Source: Planifilum fimeticola
GTDB lineage: Bacteria > Bacillota > Bacilli > Thermoactinomycetales > DSM-44946
NCBI RefSeq assembly: GCF_003001905.1
Contig: NZ_PVNE01000001.1
Location: 1 to 64,000 of the forward strand
Reading direction: 5' to 3'
DNA length: 64,000 nt
Position 1 is the first letter of the stretch, and every line of letters starts with the position of its first letter. The position numbers were made by a program, and so were the translations under genes. Below are positions 57,369 through 64,000 of this stretch, piece by piece. The notes beneath the pieces are model-generated. The model did no database searches. It was not told the DNA's origin and saw nothing but the letters and a program-made list of their open reading frames with translations.

Positions 57369-59000
57369 CTAAACACTTGCAATACCCTTTAAAACAGGAT
57401 TTTCCGGCATCATCCCTTTGTTAAAGAACGTTGAGCTTTTATCGGCATAGTTGATGGTAACGGGCAGGCGCACTCTTCGATCCGTATGGATGTTCATATA
57501 TGACAAATGGTAAATATCTTCCACAAGATGTTCCATCGGTGTCGGACCGGTATGATGATGGATTTTTATCGGTTTGGCCATTCCCACGAAATCCGAAGGA
57601 TCGGTTGAACAGAGATATGCGATGTTTCCTTTGATGTAGGCCGTCCCGGGGATGTTGACGTACCGTTTCTCGGTGGCGGAAGTCTCCAGGCGGGCCATCC
57701 TCCGGTTCGCGTTTTTGATAACCGAAACATAATCAAAATCGATGGGCTCATCCAATTCATTCAACACTTCCGAAATCCAGATTTGTTCTTCTTTGTGACC
57801 GGTTCCATCCCGGTGGAAGACAATATTCTCGGGCGACCGGCCATATTCCTTTCTAAACCGGTGAATCACTTCGATCACTATCCTCTGTATACTCTCTTTG
57901 CCAAGTTTCTCGCCGGCCTCATTGGAAGAGAACGGCTGCACCCAAACCGGTCTCCCATCATAGCCGAAAACCTGAACAATCCCGGTTGCATGTTTCCCTT
58001 GATCGTGACTGACATCGAACCCCACAAAACAACTCGCATGAAGCGGTTGATCCAATACCCACGGCTGAATCCCGCCTTTTGCGTAGATCCCCAGTAAAAT
58101 TTGGGGAATGGCGTAGGTGTTGTCGGTCGTTTCCAACTGAATGAATTGTGTCATTACCCCATGGTTCCTACCCAACTCGTTTTTTATCAATTGGTATCGG
58201 GACTCGTTCTTTTTATGGAAGATGACGGCGGTGACCACGGACGGATCCCAATCCAACTCCTTCAATTTCAGACGCAATTGGGAAGGATTCGAGAACGAAA
58301 TCTGTTTGATGATGTTCATTCGCTTCAAGGGGACACCCCACGCACGAGAGGTTTTTTCCAGCTCCTCCGCAAAGTCCTTCATATGAAGCGATTGCGAATG
58401 ACTGTAGACATCATGATCAATCAGGTACTGGTATTTTAACGGTTCCTTTGGAGGGGCATAAACCCCGCCTTCACGGAGAGCGTTTTTGATCCTACGAAAA
58501 TCCTTCACCTTAATATCGTTGCCAACCCTTAAAACGGGTTCATCGATTTCGACGATTCGATAACCCGTCGCTTTGGCCTGTAAATTCTTTGGTTCGGGAC
58601 CCAATTCATAAGGAAACAGTGTCTGATCAAATCTTCTTATTAAACGACCTGCCAATTTAGCTGATTGATTTGTTTTTTGATTTGTGCTTAACCGGATTAG
58701 CTTCTTGACCTTTGGATCGATCCCACTATAATGACATTCCAGTTTCAGCAATTGGGGGATGTAGGTATAGGGACGAGCGTTCCGGCCCTTCTTCTTCACT
58801 TTCACTGCGGGAGTTTGCGGGGGGATATGGGCTACCAAGTCGGGGCGTTTCTTTACTGTTCGGTAATACTCAATCGGGCTGGGTTCACCCAGTTCCATGG
58901 GATCGGAAACCGTTTGATCCAATTGACCGACAAATTCATAATGCGTCCCTGTGTAGGGATCAAAAACTCCCATTCCGGGTACCACATGCTCCGTCTGCAT
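57369..59000 (-). CDS. Prokaryotic Argonaute, PAZ-MID-PIWI part
   Basis: 543 aa covering most of a long pAgo. A PAZ-type region (about 1-125, SPIEYYRTVKKRPDLVAHIP and RPYTYIPQLLKLECHYSGID), linker 2, a MID domain (about 220-320) with the YK..Q..K 5'-phosphate pocket (Y269, K273, Q285, K308 in IYAKGGIQPW), and PIWI from 323. Catalytic DEDD appears intact: D329 (GFDVSHDQG), the glutamate finger E361 or E364 (SSNEAGEKL), D398 (VFHRDG) and D520 (INYADKSS). So guide-directed nucleic-acid cleavage is likely. It is separated from its N-terminal part by a one-base frameshift at 59020. Spot GC counts are 40-47 percent against 55-63 in flanking genes. Confidence 0.85.
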   Translation of the reverse strand: MQTEHVVPGMGVFDPYTGTHYEFVGQLDQTVSDPMELGEPSPIEYYRTVKKRPDLVAHIPPQTPAVKVKKKGRNARPYTYIPQLLKLECHYSGIDPKVKKLIRLSTNQKTNQSAKLAGRLIRRFDQTLFPYELGPEPKNLQAKATGYRIVEIDEPVLRVGNDIKVKDFRRIKNALREGGVYAPPKEPLKYQYLIDHDVYSHSQSLHMKDFAEELEKTSRAWGVPLKRMNIIKQISFSNPSQLRLKLKELDWDPSVVTAVIFHKKNESRYQLIKNELGRNHGVMTQFIQLETTDNTYAIPQILLGIYAKGGIQPWVLDQPLHASCFVGFDVSHDQGKHATGIVQVFGYDGRPVWVQPFSSNEAGEKLGKESIQRIVIEVIHRFRKEYGRSPENIVFHRDGTGHKEEQIWISEVLNELDEPIDFDYVSVIKNANRRMARLETSATEKRYVNIPGTAYIKGNIAYLCSTDPSDFVGMAKPIKIHHHTGPTPMEHLVEDIYHLSYMNIHTDRRVRLPVTINYADKSSTFFNKGMMPENPVLKGIASV

Positions 59001-59019
59001 TATCTGAAAAAGGTTTTTC

Positions 59020-59484
59020 TCAAAACAGGCGGAACTTCATGTCGAACCCGATGATGATGTTTCCATTCGGTTCCACTAGAACATCAAGGTGAATGCCCTT
59101 GTGAACCCTGATACCCTCGATGGAATCCCCTTTCTTCGCGACAAACGTCCCGTAATCATGATGGTATTCGGATTTGTTGGCCTTCCCGATCCCATTGAGT
59201 ATGAGACGCTGCAACAGTTTCCGTTCCCGCTCATTTTCCAAATCAATGGCCCGGTATTCGTGTTCCTTTTCATATCCCTCCGGCCATTTTTTCAGTTCCT
59301 CGAACGAGCCAATATAGGGACCGTAAAAAGCGACTACGGGATCCCCGTTCATCTTGGCAACCAACCGTGAAAGGGAGCCGTTTTCGTAGTCCTTTTCCTC
59401 ATAGTTCCGCACGGGCAATTTGTAGAGATGAAATTGTATTTCTCCCGCATGGAGAGTCATTAACCATTCGGAAAAGAAATACAT
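59020..59484 (-). CDS. Prokaryotic Argonaute, N-terminal fragment
   Basis: 154 aa from ATG 59484 (GAGGTGG five bases upstream; GTG 59493 is inside that site). It starts MYFFSEWLMTLHAGEIQFHL and contains the pAgo N and linker-1 domains with the beginning of PAZ (LVEPNGNIIIGFDMKFRLF). The reading frame ends at a TGA within CTGTTTTGAGAAAAACC; removing one T joins it to the next frame as KFRL(F)EKNLFQIMQTEHVVP, giving a protein of about 700 aa, normal for long pAgo. So either a frameshift mutation, programmed slippage on T4, or an assembly error. The two parts could also be made as separate subunits. Confidence 0.75.
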   Translation of the reverse strand: MYFFSEWLMTLHAGEIQFHLYKLPVRNYEEKDYENGSLSRLVAKMNGDPVVAFYGPYIGSFEELKKWPEGYEKEHEYRAIDLENERERKLLQRLILNGIGKANKSEYHHDYGTFVAKKGDSIEGIRVHKGIHLDVLVEPNGNIIIGFDMKFRLF

Positions 59485-59509
59485 ATTTTCCACCTCATTT
59501 TTTCTATTT

Positions 59510-59538
59510 ATTGTACCCTGGATTTATATTTTTGTCGA
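59510..59538 (-). promoter_or_regulatory. Promoter of the Argonaute gene
   Basis: TCGACA, 17-base spacer, TACAAT on the minus strand, 26 bases before the Argonaute ATG, in an AT-rich gap. Confidence 0.55.
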
Positions 59539-59701
59539 AGTAAATGTCCTTGGTAAAAGTACTTGATGAACGGTAAAGGAAATCCGGTTTTGGCACGGGG
59601 GTGCCTTTGTTCGGGTATAACTTCAACGGTGCAACCTCTCCGACCCATTCAAAAAACTTTTTCAATGAGCTTATCTTTCTTGCCCAATCTTGGTTAAAGA
59701 G

Positions 59702-59726
59702 ACAGGCCGGTTTTCGACCGGCCTGT
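59702..59726 (-). terminator. Hairpin after the methyltransferase gene
   Basis: Perfect ACAGGCCGGT / ACCGGCCTGT stem with a 5-base loop; the tail on the minus strand is CTCTTTAACC, so termination is probable but not ideal. Confidence 0.5.
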
Positions 59727-59734
59727 TCTCCTCT

Positions 59735-62554
59735 TTACAACCCCAAGCGGTTGCGCGCGTTGTTGTAGTAGATCAGCAGCTTTTCATCTTCGCGCAGCAC
59801 GGCGTCGGGGAGGCGATCGCCCACTTCGACGATGACCGCATACTCCTTGGCCGACCAGTATTTCTTAAACCCGGCGCGGATCGCCTCGGTGCGGAACTTG
59901 CGCAAGCGCCTTTTGTTCCCCTTGATCTCTTCGCGGTATACTTCGAATTCCCGCAGCAGGGCGCGTTCGCGCAATTTCTCCAGGTCGGCCTGCTTGTTGG
60001 GATCGGGCACATACCAGCGCCCCTTCGCCTTGGCGACCAGTCGCGGATCGTCGGGGGCCAGGCCCCGCAGGTCTTTGTAGTTTTTGCTGAGGTAGCTGTG
60101 GATCTGGCTGGGCACCTCTCCCGTGCCGTCGTATTGCAGAAAGTTTTGTTCCAGGAGCTCGGAAAGCTCCGGCAGTTTCTCGTGCTTGGCGATGTATTGG
60201 ATATCCCGGAAAAAGACCGGGTTGAGCTCGGCGTAGGTTTGCGGCTTCTTCAGCAAGAGCTGACGCAAACGCTCGATGGCGCTCACCTCGTCGGTGACCA
60301 GGATCGATCCCTGCACAAACTCCTTGGCCAGGAGACGCTTCTTGTCGTACTCGGCCACCTGCGTCTCCAGGAAGACCATCCCGTCGCGCATCGGAAAACG
60401 CCGGTACAATTCCTCCTGAAACTCGCCCGACGAAAGCGGCACCGGCAGTCCCCGCTGCACGTGATAGGTGACCATGCGGTCAAACAGGACGCGCGGTGTG
60501 CGCTCCTTAATCTCCAGCGCTTCCCCCTGCTTGCCGATGAAAACCGGCAGGTTGGCCAGATGGCCCCGGACAAATTCCCAGGCGGATTGTTCCGTGCCGC
60601 CGGCGCGTTCCAGCCTCTCCGCCATCTCAGTCGACGGTTTGTAGGCGGAGATGACCAGATCCTGCTTCACCGCAGTGGTCGAGGTGACCGCCTTAAAGCT
60701 TCCCTGCTTTTTGTCCAACGCCGCCACATTGGCGACGATGAAACCCGCCTCTTGCAGCGCCGCCTGAATGGCGTTCCATACACTGGCCTTGGTGTTCGAA
60801 AACTCCACCGTCATCCAGCGGCCGGGCTTCAGCACGCGGTAGGCCTCCTTAAAGCAGGCCGTCATCAATTGGCGGTAGTCGTCTAGTGTTTTTCCCTGCA
60901 CCTTGTTCTCAATCGCTTCCGGCCGGTTGTTGGTAAACACCTTGAGCCAAGATTCCCACAGGAAGTTGAGCTCCGAGTACATGAAGTTGGCCCCGAAGGG
61001 TGGATCGGTGAAGATATAGTCGATGGAGTTGGAGGGAATTCCTAAATAATTACTGCTTTGTGTAGAAACTATACTAGAATAATTAAAATTTTTTAGTGCA
61101 AGCAATCCTTTGAATACAAATTCCACATTTCTTTCAACAGAAAGGATGGCATTGGGGGGGGTAATAATCGAAGAAATGTACAATGTACCGGATAAGGGTC
61201 CGCCACCTTTTTTGTCCGCCCTAAAACGTCTCATTTTGGATATTGTAAGATTTGCAGCAGAGTGCGCTAACATACAAGCTGCCTTAGATCTATTTTTGTT
61301 CCTTTTAAAGCGATCCCAAATAGCTCCCAACACCCACAAATTCCGCTTCGTATAAAAATGATGCACATGGGTGACACCGTGCGATTCCATAGGCTGACGC
61401 GTATTGTATCCCTCCGGCAGCGCGTCCTTCGGAAACCAATACGGTATCTCGCTCTCCTCAATGCGCTTGATCAATGCCAGATCGGCCTCGTCCGGCCGCT
61501 TCTCGAAGCGCTTGTTGCCCACGCTGTAGTTGATCAGCACCGGGACTTGCTTGGCCTGTCGGATCGTCTCGCCGAGAGCCGTGTCATAGGTGGTGACCCA
61601 GGCCCGCTCCACACTGCGCTTGGTCAATTCCGCCGCACAGCCGGGACAGGTAAATGTGTCACGAACCTTACCCGCCTCTTGGTCGACGGCCACATCCCAG
61701 AAAACCATCTCCTCGGCACAGCTGGGGCAGACGAAGACATCGCTCCACACGGTATAGTTGATCCGCCCCTTGATCGGCTTACCGTCCACGTCGGTCTGGA
61801 CGACGCCGTTCACGGTGTGGTTCGTCTCGTACATCCAGCCGCATTCCCGCTCCACCTCGGCCAGGATGCGCTCCGCCTCTTCTTTGAAGGCCTCCGCATC
61901 CACGGGGGTGTTATAATTGTAGGCGATAAAGGTGGCCGCGGGGGATAGGTCGTTCAGCACCGCCCGGCGCGCCCCCAGTTTGGAGATCGGTTTGTCGCCG
62001 TCGAGGATCGTCCCGTCATCCAACACCTTGTAGCCGAGGCTTTCCACCGCCTTCCGGTCGCCGCACAGCTGGGCAGCGACGCCGGTCATGCCTGTGCCGG
62101 CGAACCCGTCAAACACGATGTCCCCCGGCTCGGTGTAGTGCAGGATATAGCGCATGATTGCCTTGTAAGGCACTTTGGTGTGGTAGGAGTGGGCGTTGTA
62201 GACGGGATCGTTTTTCCCCTCGCTCACATCGGCGGTGTAGGGCTCCCGACGGTATTCCGCTTCGTTCTCCTCTCCCTGCAGACGCGCTTTTTCCGCCTCC
62301 CAATAGGCGATCATCTCCCCGATGAAGGGGTTGGGACAGGCCGTGTAATAGGGCGGATCGGAGAGGGCGAGGATGTCCTCGTCCTCTCCGTGGGGAAAAC
62401 CTTCCATCTGCCGCAGTTCCGGCAGTTTCTCCCGCAGCCGTTCGGTAAAATAGGTACGCCGCTCTTCTTCGCTGGCAAAGGTTTTCCCCAGACAGGTGAC
62501 GGGGCCGTTGGCCTTCGCTTCGGTCAGTTGTAAGGATTGTTGTTTATTCTCCAT
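59735..62554 (-). CDS. Zn-ribbon DNA methyltransferase, PglX/DUF1156-like
   Basis: 939 aa. An N-terminal DPPYYTACPNPF box (66-78), AdoMet motif I VFDGFAGTGMTGVAAQ (near 148), two zinc-ribbon CxxC pairs (CPSCAEEM near 272 and CPGCAAEL near 299), the second DPPF box FTDPPFGANFMYSEL (near 515), and LKPGRWMTVEFSNTKASVW after it. Probably an adenine-N6 methyltransferase marking host DNA for the BREX-like system. Starts inside the upstream DUF6079-like gene (11-base overlap). Residues about 405-505 are encoded by a conspicuously AT-rich patch (61040-61340). Confidence 0.85.
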   Translation of the reverse strand: MENKQQSLQLTEAKANGPVTCLGKTFASEEERRTYFTERLREKLPELRQMEGFPHGEDEDILALSDPPYYTACPNPFIGEMIAYWEAEKARLQGEENEAEYRREPYTADVSEGKNDPVYNAHSYHTKVPYKAIMRYILHYTEPGDIVFDGFAGTGMTGVAAQLCGDRKAVESLGYKVLDDGTILDGDKPISKLGARRAVLNDLSPAATFIAYNYNTPVDAEAFKEEAERILAEVERECGWMYETNHTVNGVVQTDVDGKPIKGRINYTVWSDVFVCPSCAEEMVFWDVAVDQEAGKVRDTFTCPGCAAELTKRSVERAWVTTYDTALGETIRQAKQVPVLINYSVGNKRFEKRPDEADLALIKRIEESEIPYWFPKDALPEGYNTRQPMESHGVTHVHHFYTKRNLWVLGAIWDRFKRNKNRSKAACMLAHSAANLTISKMRRFRADKKGGGPLSGTLYISSIITPPNAILSVERNVEFVFKGLLALKNFNYSSIVSTQSSNYLGIPSNSIDYIFTDPPFGANFMYSELNFLWESWLKVFTNNRPEAIENKVQGKTLDDYRQLMTACFKEAYRVLKPGRWMTVEFSNTKASVWNAIQAALQEAGFIVANVAALDKKQGSFKAVTSTTAVKQDLVISAYKPSTEMAERLERAGGTEQSAWEFVRGHLANLPVFIGKQGEALEIKERTPRVLFDRMVTYHVQRGLPVPLSSGEFQEELYRRFPMRDGMVFLETQVAEYDKKRLLAKEFVQGSILVTDEVSAIERLRQLLLKKPQTYAELNPVFFRDIQYIAKHEKLPELSELLEQNFLQYDGTGEVPSQIHSYLSKNYKDLRGLAPDDPRLVAKAKGRWYVPDPNKQADLEKLRERALLREFEVYREEIKGNKRRLRKFRTEAIRAGFKKYWSAKEYAVIVEVGDRLPDAVLREDEKLLIYYNNARNRLGL

Positions 62555-64000
62555 GGTGAATCCCCTCTCTTTCCGTCCATTGCAGGATGATGCGGAGGCG
62601 GGCCGGCTCTTTGCCCTGTGTCAGTTTACCGAGAAGGGCGTCAAAGCGCGCTTTGACTTCTTCGACGGTCAAGGGCGCTCCTCCTCCGAGGGCGGCGGCC
62701 AACTCGTCGATCCGAAGCACGGCCTTTTCGATTCCCCGGAGCACGGTGCGGGCCGCTTCGATGAACGCCGGGTCGAGGGGTTCGGACTGCGCCTGCCAGT
62801 TCAGAAATTCTTCAATCAGCTCCCGCTGTTCCGGCGCGAGCAGATCGATCGCTTCGCGGAGCTCCGGTTTGGCCAGTTCACGGTGCAGCATCGCCGTCCA
62901 CTCGTCGAACATCCTCTGCAGCTCGTCCTCCAATGTGTCCAAATCGGTAGACGGCAGGGTGGGTTCTTCCGCCGGCTTGAAGCGGCAGGCCGGACAGACC
63001 GGATGGCTTTCCAGCTGATCACGCGTCAGCTTCCAGCAGGATTGAAGCATGGCCAGCCGCTCGCGCCAGCGGGTGAGCTGCAGACGCGGCAACAGCTCGA
63101 TCCGGGCCAGTTCGTTCAAGACAGCGAGGCGCGGATCCCGGATCAGCCGGGCCTTCCGTTCGTCCTGTTGATATCCGAGTCGGTGTTTGCCGTGCAGGTC
63201 CAGGTACAGATCGATGTAGGCTTGTTTCAACTGCACCATCTTGCTCACCACTTCCCGGGCACGACCGTCGTGTACCGCAGCGATCGCCTGGTGGCGGAGT
63301 TGGGCCACCTGCCGGTTCCAGGAGTGGTCGTCGGGAAGGGTCTGAGCGGCGGCGTTCAGGTAGGCGGCGTGTGCCTGGATATCGTCGGCGCGCTGTTTCA
63401 ACTGCTCCACCCGGGCCAACTGGCTGAAGGCGGCTTGTTGTTTTTTCACGTCATCCACCGTGATGTGCAGGTTGTTCAGCTTGGCCGGCGTATTGTAGCG
63501 GGTGAGCGACTGCAAAAAGTCTTGCCAGCCGTCGAGTTGTGCCTGCAATGCCTGCCGCTCGGCCTCCGAGAGGACAAACCCGTCCCAGCAGGGAATTCCG
63601 CTTTTCACCACGCGCAGCGTTTTCACCGTCGCCTCCAGCAAATCGTTGATCCGTCGCTGCATCGCATGGACGGCGGTCTCCAACAACTGCCGGTCATTGG
63701 GGTTGCTTAAGAGCCCACGCTGCACATCGAGGAGATCGAACAACTCGCGCAGCACGCCGAGGGGCAGGCCGGAGGGCTTTTTGACGTACTTGAACTCCAC
63801 CAGCTTTTTCACCGGGAGGGAGGCCAACCGCTCCATCCCGGTGGCGTCGATCTTTTCCCCCGGCAACTGGATTTCGGCAAGCCCGGCATACACCAATGCC
63901 GCCAGAATCACCGCCACCCATTCCGGCTCCAGCCGGAACGGGCCGGCCGCCACCTGGACCTCGCCCCCGTATAGCTCTTCGATCAGCTCCGAACGGTTGA
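62544..64000 (-). CDS. BrxC/DUF6079-like protein, C-terminal part (5' end outside window)
   Basis: Partial: 485 codons remain, open to the window edge (NRSELIEELYGGEVQVAAGP leads into the frame). The visible part is long helical sequence with a winged-helix-like start (ELIEELYGGEVQVAAGPFRL), coiled-coil stretches, and a lone CxxC (VCPACRFKPAEEPT near residue 330 of this part). This resembles the C-terminal region of DUF6079/BrxC-like ATPases of BREX loci; the P-loop would lie outside. Directly upstream of and overlapping the methyltransferase gene, the expected brxC-pglX order. Confidence 0.5.
   Translation of the reverse strand, partial: NRSELIEELYGGEVQVAAGPFRLEPEWVAVILAALVYAGLAEIQLPGEKIDATGMERLASLPVKKLVEFKYVKKPSGLPLGVLRELFDLLDVQRGLLSNPNDRQLLETAVHAMQRRINDLLEATVKTLRVVKSGIPCWDGFVLSEAERQALQAQLDGWQDFLQSLTRYNTPAKLNNLHITVDDVKKQQAAFSQLARVEQLKQRADDIQAHAAYLNAAAQTLPDDHSWNRQVAQLRHQAIAAVHDGRAREVVSKMVQLKQAYIDLYLDLHGKHRLGYQQDERKARLIRDPRLAVLNELARIELLPRLQLTRWRERLAMLQSCWKLTRDQLESHPVCPACRFKPAEEPTLPSTDLDTLEDELQRMFDEWTAMLHRELAKPELREAIDLLAPEQRELIEEFLNWQAQSEPLDPAFIEAARTVLRGIEKAVLRIDELAAALGGGAPLTVEEVKARFDALLGKLTQGKEPARLRIILQWTEREGIHHGE

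Noticed and set aside
59690-60886. 398-codon plus-strand frame opposite the methyltransferase
   Set aside because: Antisense of the 3' half of the methyltransferase gene; Leu/Val/Gln-rich with no domain.
53300-64000. CRISPR array or transposase associated with the defence island
   Set aside because: No regularly spaced direct repeats, terminal inverted repeats or transposase frames were seen.
54490-64000. Canonical BREX type 1 or DISARM locus
   Set aside because: No brxL, brxB or DISARM helicase/DUF1998 gene is seen in the visible part; order fits type 3 better, and the upstream side lies outside the window.

Overview
The window reads as chromosomal DNA of a GC-rich, low-complexity-free member of the Bacillota. 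Most genes have strong Shine-Dalgarno sites (AGGAGG-like), GTG and TTG starts are frequent, and the gene set is bacillus-like: AddAB instead of RecBCD, a bifunctional Rel next to dtd, YhaN/YhaO, GreA, and LytS/LytT-type regulation. The GC content and gene flavour would fit Thermoactinomycetaceae (for example Planifilum-like thermophiles), but this is an inference from gene content only.

Layout. 0-20 kb is almost all minus strand: transketolase; a decayed membrane-protein pseudogene; a five-gene operon built around a Ycf46-type AAA ATPase, a Ycf35-type DUF1257 protein, a DUF2997 protein, a radical SAM protein and a membrane HhH protein; dtd and rel; a small membrane protein; a class A PBP; and addB-addA. 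A LexA-type box lies between addB and a divergent 61-aa gene. 20-42 kb is mostly plus strand and metabolic: a TAXI-TRAP transporter set, a complete Dpp/Opp-type ABC importer with its own ATPases, an MBL hydrolase, the Fe-S repair protein Ric behind an FNR-type site, a P1 peptidase (minus strand), tRNA selenouridine synthase MnmH, and two DUF485 + acetate-type SSS symporter pairs flanking a LytS/LytT two-component system, with cre-like sites. 42-53 kb holds housekeeping and stress genes: NUDIX, yhaN-yhaO, a secreted protein, fabF-type KAS II, greA, a CPBP protease, a D-2-hydroxyacid dehydrogenase, a His-rich 92-aa protein and an alpha/beta hydrolase.

53.5-64 kb is a defence island on the minus strand. 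In transcription order it contains the C-terminal part of a large BrxC/DUF6079-like protein (runs off the window), a Zn-ribbon DNA methyltransferase of the PglX/DUF1156 kind, a long prokaryotic Argonaute split in two by a one-base frameshift, a PglZ-domain protein, a small helical BrxA-like protein, the surviving C-terminus of a DUF499 protein, tandem terminators, and a frameshifted Panacea (DUF4065) remnant. The order matches BREX type 3 (brxC-pglXI-brxHII-pglZ-brxA), except that the Argonaute occupies the place of the brxHII helicase. The Argonaute is clearly AT-richer than its neighbours and has its own promoter and terminator. This Argonaute-in-BREX arrangement is the most interesting object in the window; the Ycf46/Ycf35 operon is second.

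I saw no tRNA, rRNA, CRISPR array, complete IS element or recognisable riboswitch.
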